From the NCBI RefSeq assembly GCF_023094165.1, contig NZ_JALMDK010000001.1, positions 620,001 to 684,000 on the forward strand: a stretch of 64,000 nt of DNA, read 5' to 3'. Positions 1 through 14,443 of this stretch are shown here, in pieces. Source of the stretch: Crossiella sp. S99.2 (GTDB lineage Bacteria; Actinomycetota; Actinomycetes; Mycobacteriales; Pseudonocardiaceae). Position 1 is the stretch's first letter, and every line of letters starts with the position of its first letter. The position numbers and the translations under genes are program-made. The notes under the pieces are model-generated. The model was not told the origin of the DNA. It searched no databases and worked only from the letters and a program-made list of their open reading frames with translations.

Positions 1-2
1 AC

Positions 3-320
3 GACGAGATCTTCGAGCAGCTGAAGTCGGCCACCACGAGCCCGCTCAGCGAGGCGCTGGCCGCCGACAAGGAGGCCACCAAGAAGTACCTCAACGACCG
101 CAAGCTGGTGACCACCGCCAAGGCCAGGGAGAGCGCGCTGACCGAGTTGGACCTGCGCGCGGGCAAGGCGAAGATGCTGGCCATCGTCGAGCTGACCGGC
201 AAGTCCGGCGAGGAGCAGCCGCAGGTGTCCACCGGCCGGGTCGCCGTGGAACTGACCAGGACCCCCGACGGCTGGCGGCTGTCCGCGCTGGACGCCGTTC
301 GCCCCGCCCCGGCCGTCTGA
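3..320 (+). CDS. Mce-associated membrane protein, C-terminal part (5' truncated)
   Basis: The frame is open from the left edge of the window, so only the last 105 codons are seen. The product has the soluble extracytoplasmic part of an Mce-associated (Mas-type) protein: a helical stretch with many Lys, Ala and Thr, then short strands ending in a GWRLSALDAV-like motif and a stop. Proteins of this kind follow mce operons in actinomycetes and stabilise Mce lipid importers. The gene ends 16 bp before a second protein of the same type, so the two are probably cotranscribed. The signal anchor and true start lie outside the window. The family call rests on overall character and neighbour rather than on a catalytic motif. 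Confidence 0.7.
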   Translation, partial: DEIFEQLKSATTSPLSEALAADKEATKKYLNDRKLVTTAKARESALTELDLRAGKAKMLAIVELTGKSGEEQPQVSTGRVAVELTRTPDGWRLSALDAVRPAPAV

Positions 321-336
321 GGAGGAGACACACCCC

Positions 337-1233
337 GTGCCCCCCATCCGTCGTCACCGCCCCGCGGGCGGCCCGGTCCGCCACCCGAAGGTCGCGGGCA
401 CCCGGACCCGCCCGGCCACCGACCGGTTCGAGGACCCCACTGCCGCCCCCGCCGATTTCGCGGACGCCGCCCCCGCCGAGGACACCGGCGCTGCTGAGGA
501 CACCGCTGCCGAGCTGTCCTCGCAGGGCGTCCTGGAACCCGAAGCCCCCGCCACCCCGGAACCGGCCCCGGCGAGGGCGGCAAAGCCCGCAGCCAAGCCA
601 AAACCGGCCCCTGCGCCGGAATCGCCCGCGGACGAACCACGTCCCCGGGCCGCCGCCCGCGCGAAGTCCGCGGCCAAGCCCCAACCCGCCCCCGAGCCGG
701 AGCCAGTCGCGGAAACCGTTGTCCCGCAACGGTCTGCCGGCTGGTTGCTGCCCGCGGCGCTGGTCCTGGTCGCCGCCGTGCTGACCGTGCTGGGCTTCTG
801 GTTCCGCGGTGAGTCGCTCCAGGCCGAAAGCGGTGGCAGCAACCAGGCCCTGGTCGACAATGCCCGCACCAGTGAGGTGGTCGGCCAGGTGACCAGCGCG
901 ATCCAGACCGTGCTGTCCTACAACTTCGCCGAGCCGCAGAAGAACGAGGACGCCGCCAAGGCCGTGCTGATGGGCAAGGCCACCCAGGACTACGACACCA
1001 TCCTGACCGGCCTGCGCAAGAGCGGCCCTGAGCAGAAACTGGTGTACAGCACCATTGTCCGCTCCGCCGCGGTGCGGGTGCTGGAGGGCGATCGCGCCAT
1101 GGTCCTGGTCTTCGCCGACCAGCACAGCGAACGCGCCAGCGACGGCTACCGCGGCGACACCGCGCTGCAGGTCGTGGTGAACCTCCAGCAGGTCGACGGC
1201 AAGTGGAAGATCACCGAGATCCAGCCCCGCTGA
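337..1233 (+). CDS. Mce-associated membrane protein with long Ala/Pro-rich cytoplasmic tail
   Basis: This 298-residue protein has three parts. Residues 1-128 are a low-complexity Pro/Ala/Glu/Lys-rich cytoplasmic segment. A single membrane helix follows at about 131-150. The extracytoplasmic domain covers about 155-298 and ends in a WKITEIQPR-like motif, as in Mce-associated proteins with an NTF2-like fold. The GTG start at 337 is chosen because a GGAGGAG ribosome-binding site sits at 321-327 and the preceding gene stops at 320. The domain probably supports an Mce lipid transporter encoded upstream of the window. The long tail is probably disordered. The family assignment is from topology and context. 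Confidence 0.78.
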   Translation: MPPIRRHRPAGGPVRHPKVAGTRTRPATDRFEDPTAAPADFADAAPAEDTGAAEDTAAELSSQGVLEPEAPATPEPAPARAAKPAAKPKPAPAPESPADEPRPRAAARAKSAAKPQPAPEPEPVAETVVPQRSAGWLLPAALVLVAAVLTVLGFWFRGESLQAESGGSNQALVDNARTSEVVGQVTSAIQTVLSYNFAEPQKNEDAAKAVLMGKATQDYDTILTGLRKSGPEQKLVYSTIVRSAAVRVLEGDRAMVLVFADQHSERASDGYRGDTALQVVVNLQQVDGKWKITEIQPR

Positions 1234-1669
1234 CCCACCCCGCCCAATTGCCTCCCATCGTGTGAGCCGCCACCCCTGTTTGCCACCCGGTCACAGGGCA
1301 CAATCACGCGACCCCAAACCCCGCACCCACAGCACCGGTTTCCTCGCCACCACCCGCCAAACCCACCCCCGCCACCACATTCCCGCAGGTCACGGCTCTC
1401 CCCGCCGGTTCATTCGTTCGTGTCACCCGCTGCAGTGGCTGTGCCAACCCGGCACAGCGCACTCTCGTGATGTCGAACCACCACCCCAGGGAGACCCCGT
1501 GCAGCCACCCCGCACCACCACACCCCGCGCCACCACAACCGCCAGACCCCCGCCGCGCTACGACAACTGGGTGAGTTCCTCGCAGTCGTGCCTGGTAGTG
1601 CCAGCTCGGTTTTGTGAAGTCCCAATCGGTCACGAAACGCTAACGGTGGCTGTGGCATAGTCGTCGCCC
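1234..1669. other. 436-bp intergenic region
   Basis: No convincing gene. Open frames on both strands here have skewed composition (Pro, Thr and His rich) without initiation signals and look like shadows of C-rich DNA. Only a weak TTGTGA-like element at 1612-1617 and a CATAGT-like element at 1656-1661 precede the next gene, too far apart for a confident promoter call. Confidence 0.5.
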
Positions 1670-2035
1670 ATGCGTGACTCCGAGCCCGACGGGATCACCG
1701 AGCTGACCGAGGAGCAGGTGGCGTTCCTCGCCGACCTGCCCTCGGAGCGCAGGCACGAGTTGCTCGACTGGTGGCATGCCCGGCGAGCCGCGCTGGTGGC
1801 GCTTCGCGAGGACGGCAAACGCTTCGCCGATCGGCTGGACGAGCTGGTCGGCGACATGCAGGCGGAGCTTGGCGATCAGCCGAGCGAGGAGGCCAAGGAG
1901 TCCTTCACCGACCTGCTCACCGGACTGGCGTTGATCGCCGAGTCGGGCCGGGCCTTCGCCAGGGACGACGTCGACAGCGCCGTGGAACTCAGCTCGGTTG
2001 CCGGTGACTACATGCGCAGGGCAGGGGAGGAGTGA
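1670..2035 (+). CDS. Small acidic helical protein of unknown function
   Basis: This 121-residue acidic protein is predicted mostly helical, with a possible coiled coil around residues 40-75 (Arg/Ala/Leu/Asp pattern). I do not recognise the family. It has no signal peptide, membrane helix or Cys/His metal site. The ATG at 1670 begins an open frame with the usual high-GC codon bias. The next gene starts 28 bp after its stop, so the two may be cotranscribed. No clear ribosome-binding site is seen before the ATG, which leaves open leaderless translation or a different start. Confidence 0.6.
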   Translation: MRDSEPDGITELTEEQVAFLADLPSERRHELLDWWHARRAALVALREDGKRFADRLDELVGDMQAELGDQPSEEAKESFTDLLTGLALIAESGRAFARDDVDSAVELSSVAGDYMRRAGEE

Positions 2036-2063
2036 TCACGATACGGCGGGAGTAGTCAGGCGG

Positions 2064-4895
2064 ATGAAGCTCACGGAGTACTTGCGTGGCCTCGATCGGA
2101 CAGCGCTGGTGCGGTTGTTCGAGCTGCGGCCCGACATCCTGGTCGAACCCGCGCCCCGGCACTGGGACGGCCTGGCCAAGGCCCTGACCACCCGAACCTC
2201 CCTCGACCAAGCCCTGCAACACCTCGACCAGGACGCCCTGACCCTCACCCAGGCCCTCCAGGTCCTGGGCCCCGGCGCCACCCCCACCGCCCTGGCCACC
2301 ACCCTCGACTCCCCGCAACCACTGGTCAACGCCGCCCTCGCTCGCCTCACCGAACGCGCCCTGGCCTGGCCCACCCCACAACCCCCCGAGCCGCCGAACC
2401 CCACCACCAAGACCCACCCCACCGCGAACCGCACCGCGCCGAGCCACCCGCCTGCGAACCGCATCCCCGCGAACCATCCGGCTGCCAACCGCACCGCGGC
2501 GACCAGCCCGGCCACGAATCGCATCGCCGCGAACCTCCCGGCCGCCACCCGCACCACCGCGAACCTCCCGGCAGCGAACCGCGCCACGGCGAACCACCCG
2601 CCTGCGAACCACACCGCTGATCCCCACACCGCTGATCCCCAGGCCGCCGAGCCTCACCTGGCCTACCCACCCCGCCTCGCCACCTGGTGGCCCACCCCAC
2701 TCGGCCTGGGCGCCCCGGCGGCCGACCTGCTGGCCCAGTACCCCCTCCCGGAGATCCGCACCCTGGCCGCCCGGCACAAACTCCCCGCCGAGGTCACCCG
2801 AGCCGTCCTGACCCAGCAGTTCGCCACCCGCCTCGGCGACCACCCCCGTCTGACCCGCCTGCTGAACTCCCTGCCGGCCGAGGCAACCGAGCTGCTGACC
2901 ACCCTGCGCGACAGTTCCCCCCGCCTGGACCTCGCCGACGAGGGCCTGGCCCCCGCCGCGGCCCCCCTGCTCGACCTCGGCATCCTGCTGCGCCGCGGCA
3001 AGTCCGCCGCCGAGATCCCCCGCGAGGTCGGCCTGGCCCTGCTCCACCATCACCGCCACCGCCTGACCGGCCCACCCCAGGTCGCCACCAGCCCCGCCAC
3101 CCCGGAACTGGCCGAGAACCAGGCCGCGGTGGCCGCCGCCGAGGCGGTTCGCAGCGCCACCACCCTGCTCGAGAACGCGGAGGCGGACCCTATCCCCGCT
3201 CTGCTCTCCGGCGGCATCGGCACCAGAGAGCTGCGCCGCCTCGCCAGATCCCTCGCCTGCCCACCGGAACAGGCCGCGCTCTGGCTGGACCTGGTGCACG
3301 CCGCGGGTCTGCTGGGCCATCACCACGCGGGCCACCACGTCGACAGCTACGCCCCCACCGCCGCCTACGACACCTGGCGCACCCAACCCGCGGCCCCGCG
3401 CTGGACCACCCTCGCCCGCACCTGGCTGACCCTCCAGGAAGCCCCCACTCACCGCCACACCCCCGACGGCCGCCCCATCCCGCCCACGGTCCCCAACCCC
3501 GGCCCCGCCCAAGCCCAGCGCCAGGCCGTCCTGTCGACCTACGCCACCCTCTCGCCAACCCGGCGAGCCACCCCCGCCGCGGTCCTGCACGCCGTCGCCT
3601 GGCACGCCCCCCAGCTGACCGCCTCCGACCACAACGTGGCCCTGACCCGAGCCGCCATCACCGAAGCCCACCTCCTGGGCATCCTCGCCGAAGACCAGCT
3701 GACCCCACCCGGCGCGGCTCTCCTGCACACCACCCAACTCCCCACCAGTTCCGCCAGCGCCGCCCCAGACCCCGCCGGTGCCCCGGCCACTGGCGCCGCC
3801 ACACCCGGAACCGTCACCCCGGCCCCGGCCCCGGCCCCGGCCCCGGCCCCGGCCCCGGCCGCCGCCCCCGCCTCAGTGGCCGCTACCGGCACTCCCGCCC
3901 CGCTCCCAACCTCCACCCCGGAGCCAGCTGCCGTCCCGGATGCCCCAGCCGTCCCCCAGGACCCCGAGGCCGCGCTCCTCGCCGCGGTGACCGCCCTGCT
4001 CCCGGCCACCGCCGAGACCACGCGTCTCCAGTCCGACCTCACCGCCGTCGTCACCGGTGACCCGGCCCAGCACCTGGTCCGCCTGCTCGACACCGTCGCC
4101 GATCTGGAGTCCAGCAGTGCCGCCCGGGTCTGGCGGTTCTCCCCGGCCAGTGTTCGCCGGGCCCTGGACACCGGGGCCACCGCCGAGGACCTGCTCGCCG
4201 ACCTGGCCGCGGTGGCTCCGGACGGTGTCCCGCAGCCGCTGGCCTACCTGGTCCGCGACGTGTCCCGGCGGCACGGCTCGATCCGGGTGGTCGACGCCGG
4301 TTGCGTGCTGCACACCGCCGACGAGATCCAGGCCCTGGAGATCCTGAACTCGCGGCCGCTGGCGCGGTTGGCGTTGCGGCAGGTGGCGCCCGCCGTGCTG
4401 GTCAGCCCCCGGCCTCGGCCGGAGACGCTCGCGCTGTTGCGGCGGGCCGGGTTCACCCCGGTCGGCGAGGACTTCACCGGCAACGAGGTCCCCGAGGACC
4501 AGACACCCCGGCGGGGCAGGGCCCAGCCCGCCCCGTGGCGGCCCGAGGACCACGTCACCACCCCGGCCACGCTGGCCGAGGTGCTGGCCGACTCCACCGG
4601 CGCCGACGAGCCGCTCGACCCGGACACCCAGCTGCGCGTCCAGGCGCCCGACCTGCCCGCGGCGGACCGGGGCTGGCTGGCCGCGGCGGCCAGGGACGGC
4701 GGGGCGGTCGAGATCGTCTACCGGAGTCCGGCGGGCGCCCCGGCCCCGCGCGTGGTCAGCGACCTGACCCTGGAGAGCGGGATCATGCTCGCCTGGTGCC
4801 ACCGGCACGAGACCGAGGCGCACTTCCTGCTCGACCGCGTCACCCGGGCCCGCCCGATCGCCGGCCCCGTGCCCGCGGGCGGGAGACCACAGTGA
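2064..4895 (+). CDS. Helicase-associated domain protein with repetitive linkers
   Basis: A 943-residue protein. The first ~90 residues match the N-terminal domain of actinobacterial helicase-associated proteins (start MKLTEYLRGLDRTALVRLFE). The last ~320 residues look like the helicase C-terminal-type domain found in Mycobacterium Rv0862c-like proteins. No Walker A motif is visible, so it is not itself a complete helicase. Relatives sit next to an XPB-type helicase in mycobacteria, but here the next gene is rpoB. Two low-complexity stretches interrupt it: seven 10-residue repeats (about residues 121-190) and a Pro-Ala run (about 585-600). The ATG at 2064 matches the family N-terminus; an upstream in-frame GTG would overlap the preceding gene. 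Role inferred: DNA repair or helicase partner. Confidence 0.8.
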   Translation: MKLTEYLRGLDRTALVRLFELRPDILVEPAPRHWDGLAKALTTRTSLDQALQHLDQDALTLTQALQVLGPGATPTALATTLDSPQPLVNAALARLTERALAWPTPQPPEPPNPTTKTHPTANRTAPSHPPANRIPANHPAANRTAATSPATNRIAANLPAATRTTANLPAANRATANHPPANHTADPHTADPQAAEPHLAYPPRLATWWPTPLGLGAPAADLLAQYPLPEIRTLAARHKLPAEVTRAVLTQQFATRLGDHPRLTRLLNSLPAEATELLTTLRDSSPRLDLADEGLAPAAAPLLDLGILLRRGKSAAEIPREVGLALLHHHRHRLTGPPQVATSPATPELAENQAAVAAAEAVRSATTLLENAEADPIPALLSGGIGTRELRRLARSLACPPEQAALWLDLVHAAGLLGHHHAGHHVDSYAPTAAYDTWRTQPAAPRWTTLARTWLTLQEAPTHRHTPDGRPIPPTVPNPGPAQAQRQAVLSTYATLSPTRRATPAAVLHAVAWHAPQLTASDHNVALTRAAITEAHLLGILAEDQLTPPGAALLHTTQLPTSSASAAPDPAGAPATGAATPGTVTPAPAPAPAPAPAPAAAPASVAATGTPAPLPTSTPEPAAVPDAPAVPQDPEAALLAAVTALLPATAETTRLQSDLTAVVTGDPAQHLVRLLDTVADLESSSAARVWRFSPASVRRALDTGATAEDLLADLAAVAPDGVPQPLAYLVRDVSRRHGSIRVVDAGCVLHTADEIQALEILNSRPLARLALRQVAPAVLVSPRPRPETLALLRRAGFTPVGEDFTGNEVPEDQTPRRGRAQPAPWRPEDHVTTPATLAEVLADSTGADEPLDPDTQLRVQAPDLPAADRGWLAAAARDGGAVEIVYRSPAGAPAPRVVSDLTLESGIMLAWCHRHETEAHFLLDRVTRARPIAGPVPAGGRPQ
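2424..2633 (+). repeat. Seven tandem 30-bp in-frame repeats
   Basis: Seven consecutive 30-bp units encode a degenerate 10-residue repeat of the form ANRxAANxPA (for example ANRIPANHPA, TNRIAANLPA, ATRTTANLPA). The array lies in the linker after the N-terminal domain of the helicase-associated protein. Period, frame and unit length are exact. Copy number is likely to vary between strains through slippage or recombination. Confidence 0.85.
3817..3860 (+). repeat. CCCCGG hexanucleotide run
   Basis: About seven uninterrupted copies of the hexamer CCCCGG encode a Pro-Ala run in the helicase-associated protein. It is a simple in-frame microsatellite, so length changes keep the frame. Confidence 0.9.
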
Positions 4896-4901
4896 CCCAG
4901 C

Positions 4902-4957
4902 CGGGCAAGAGCGATCCAGTCGGGCAAGAGCGTTCCGGCCGAACACAGCGATCCGGC
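4902..4957. repeat. Three imperfect 18-19 bp direct repeats
   Basis: Units of the form CGGGCAAGAGCGATCCAGT follow one another at 4902, 4921 and 4940, the third one base shorter and more diverged. They begin directly after the stop of the helicase-associated gene. Function unknown. Confidence 0.6.
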
Positions 4958-5593
4958 CGGGCACACCGCCGCCTTGGCCACCTGGGTCGAGGCCGATCGG
5001 CCCATCCCGGACCGCGGGTCAGCGCCGATCGGCTCATGGCCGCCGGGGCCGGAAACCGGTATCCTTGATCAAGTTCGGCGACCCGGGTTTCCGCGGTGGG
5101 GACAGCGCAGTGCCAGCCGTGTGGGAGATCGCGGGGAGTCGCCGTTCGGCGACGCGGAGTGCTCGTTCTCCGCAAGGTCGCGGAGCCGGACCCGTTCTGC
5201 CGGGGTCTGGGTCACAGGTTGATCAAGGTCTGTGGAGTTGGCCGGACTGTGGTCACCCGGTCGTGGCTGCGACGAGCGGTCGCTGATGACGGCGAAGTGT
5301 CCTCGCTGCAAAGTCGGAACACTCGGTGACCAGGGGAATTCATGCGGTGAGTGGTCGTTCTGGTCGGCAAGCGGACCAGTGTGACGTTCCTCAACCCCTC
5401 TCGGCAAGGCCGGAATCGGGTATAGAAAACCCGCTCTTCGGGTGCTGCCCACAGGATGACCTGGTCAAACGGTTACGCCAGGTGAGTTGGGCTTGCGCCA
5501 TGGGAGTGATCACCGCGCGGCATCTTGACTGTGAGCGCTGGCGGGTTCACTCTGTCCGTAAGCACGAGTTCGGGTGTCCGCTCTGGACCCCGC

Positions 5594-5622
5594 TCGACAG
5601 CCGCCGTCTGTGTGGCTAGACT
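5594..5622 (+). promoter_or_regulatory. Likely sigma-A-type promoter of rpoB
   Basis: TCGACA at 5594-5599 and TAGACT at 5617-5622 are separated by 17 bp, close to the actinobacterial housekeeping consensus TTGACA-N17-TANNNT. Transcription would start near 5629, giving a leader of about 130 nt before rpoB. Confidence 0.6.
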
Positions 5623-5760
5623 GCCACTTTGCGCTGTCCATTTTCTGTTCACCCTGCCCAGGGTCCCGAGATGATGGCCGCGCCGCACCCTTGACAACTG
5701 CCACGGCGCTCGCGCGTCGGGGCAGCTTCCAGCCAGCAACAGTCCCTGGAAGGACGCATC

Positions 5761-9246
<3,486 letters not shown>

Positions 9247-9259
9247 CCTCGCCGTCGGC

Positions 9260-9295
9260 GTGGGACGGGCTGAGCATCAGCCCAGCCCGTCCCAC
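9260..9295 (+). terminator. Hairpin between rpoB and rpoC
   Basis: GTGGGACGGGCT (9260-9271) pairs perfectly with AGCCCGTCCCAC (9284-9295) around a 12-nt loop. There is no T-run, so it is more likely an mRNA processing, stabilising or partial attenuation element than a full terminator. Confidence 0.5.
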
Positions 9296-9345
9296 CCCGA
9301 CCCGACTCAGCCTCTGAACCCGAACTATCAAGGGGAAGAACCGAC

Positions 9346-13257
<3,912 letters not shown>

Positions 13258-13275
13258 CGAAGCCAGTACCACACG

Positions 13276-13315
13276 GAAAGGCCCCGCCACCGGAATCCGG
13301 TTGGCGGGGCCTTTC
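13276..13315. terminator. Bidirectional terminator between rpoC and the minus-strand accessory locus
   Basis: A perfect 14-bp stem, GAAAGGCCCCGCCA (13276-13289) with TGGCGGGGCCTTTC (13302-13315), encloses a further CCGG/CCGG pairing. A/T tails lie on both sides, so it can end rpoC on the plus strand and the accessory operon on the minus strand, whose last gene stops at 13328. Confidence 0.9.
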
Positions 13316-13327
13316 CCGTTGCCGGGG

Positions 13328-14443
13328 TCAGTCCTTGATCGGGAAGTTGGTGAACCAGTCCGAGCCGGTGAACGGCTCCGGGCCGAACTCGGTGGCCGCG
13401 CCATCGGCCAGGGTGGCGATCTCCTCACCCAGTTCCAGCTCGCGCATCAGCGGCACCGGGACCACCGAGGTGAAGGTGTAGACCGAGGTCAGCAGGCTGG
13501 CCGCGAGCGAGCCCACGGTGCCGGTGTTGCCGGGGTGACCCACCGCGCAGCCCAGCACCAGGTCGAAGCGCGGGCTGGAGAAGGCCGCGTGCACCGCCAT
13601 CGCCAGCGCCTCGTGCGCGTCCCAGCCTGCGCCGAGGGCGGCCACCTGGGTCGCGGTGACCTGTTCGCCGTCCCCGTCGTCGAAGCGCCGCAGCGCCTCG
13701 GACAGGGCCGCGCTGACCGGCTCGTGGCCGGGATGCCCGGCGAGTTCGTCCAGCGCCGCGTAGACGGCCCTGGACGGGTTGCTGAGCCCGCGCAGGAAGG
13801 TGTGCACCAGGACCGCGTAGGCGCCGGCGGACAGCCAGGCGATCGGGTGGCCGTGGGTCAGCGCGGCGATCCGCGCGCCCAGGTCGAACACCTGCTTCGG
13901 GTCCGCGCTCCACAGCGCCGCGGCGGCGGCCCTGGGCAGCACGGTGGCCGAGCGGGAGTCGTTGACCGGCTGCTCGGGCGTGCCGAGGGTGTCCGCGCGC
14001 ACCAGGGTCAGCGTGCTGTGGTCCGGCCAGCGCTTGGCCGCCAGCCCGGGCCGGGTCGGCCACCAGCCGTCGGCCGGGCCGTCCAGCCGCGGTTCCTGGG
14101 TCTGCAGCCAGCGGCGCAGGCCCAGCCGGACCTCGCCGAGTGGATCGGCGACCCCGGTGCGCCTGCGCCGGATGCCCGCGCGCAGGATCGCGTCCAGCAC
14201 GAACAGCGACACCTGGGTCTCGCCGGTGATCAGCCCGTGGCCGCCGAAGACCGGGGGATATTCCTCCGGCCAGGCCGCGCCCTCGGCCGTGGACAGCTCG
14301 GCCCGGTCCAGGGTCCGCACCCCGGCGCCGATCGAGCCGCCGATGGCCTGGCCGACGTAGCAGCCGATCAGCCGGTCCTTGGCCAGACCGAACTTGCGGT
14401 CCAGCGGCATGCCGGTCTCGGCCGGGCGCACGGGCGTGCTCAC
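13328..14443 (-). CDS. ADP-ribosylglycohydrolase-fold protein with degenerate metal sites
   Basis: A 371-residue protein of ADP-ribosylglycohydrolase (DraG/ARH) shape. Active members remove ADP-ribose using two magnesium ions held by TDDT, GDxxG and DTDT motifs. Here these read TGETQ (73-77), GQAIG (31-35) and NTGT (306-309), so all the expected metal-binding aspartates are gone. Classical hydrolysis is unlikely; the protein may bind ADP-ribose or act as a pseudoenzyme or immunity factor (inference). The GTG start at 14443 overlaps the TGA of the preceding gene (GTGA) and has GGGAGG upstream at good spacing. It is the last gene of the operon and ends next to the rpoC terminator. Confidence 0.75.
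   Translation of the reverse strand: MSTPVRPAETGMPLDRKFGLAKDRLIGCYVGQAIGGSIGAGVRTLDRAELSTAEGAAWPEEYPPVFGGHGLITGETQVSLFVLDAILRAGIRRRRTGVADPLGEVRLGLRRWLQTQEPRLDGPADGWWPTRPGLAAKRWPDHSTLTLVRADTLGTPEQPVNDSRSATVLPRAAAAALWSADPKQVFDLGARIAALTHGHPIAWLSAGAYAVLVHTFLRGLSNPSRAVYAALDELAGHPGHEPVSAALSEALRRFDDGDGEQVTATQVAALGAGWDAHEALAMAVHAAFSSPRFDLVLGCAVGHPGNTGTVGSLAASLLTSVYTFTSVVPVPLMRELELGEEIATLADGAATEFGPEPFTGSDWFTNFPIKD

Larger units (their letters stand above)
4896..5760. other. 865-bp region upstream of rpoB
   Basis: A long gap without a supported gene. It holds three imperfect 18-19 bp repeats (4902-4957), a run of three short GC-rich hairpins (5138-5153, 5168-5185 and about 5188-5207), a hairpin ACCCG-CTCTT-CGGGT near 5427-5441 and the likely rpoB promoter at 5594-5622. 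Two short frames, one coupled by GTGA to the upstream stop and one with a CPRC motif near 5286, are too weak to call genes. Confidence 0.6.

Noticed and set aside
1262..1660. Frames in the 1234-1669 gap
   Set aside because: Skewed composition on both strands, no initiation signals and no recognisable product.
2036..2629. Minus-strand frame resembling a pentapeptide-repeat protein
   Set aside because: The pattern is produced by the 30-bp tandem repeats of the plus-strand gene; there is no start region or flanking fold.
2424..2633. CRISPR-like array
   Set aside because: Units are contiguous, coding and without unique spacers.
4892..5068. 58-codon frame coupled by GTGA to the helicase-associated gene
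   Set aside because: Arg/Gly-rich product, partly made of the short repeats; no similarity to the XPB helicase usually found next in mycobacteria.
5691..5696. TTGACA close to rpoB as the -35
   Set aside because: The sequence 17 bp downstream is GC-rich and lacks TANNNT; the pair at 5594-5622 fits better.
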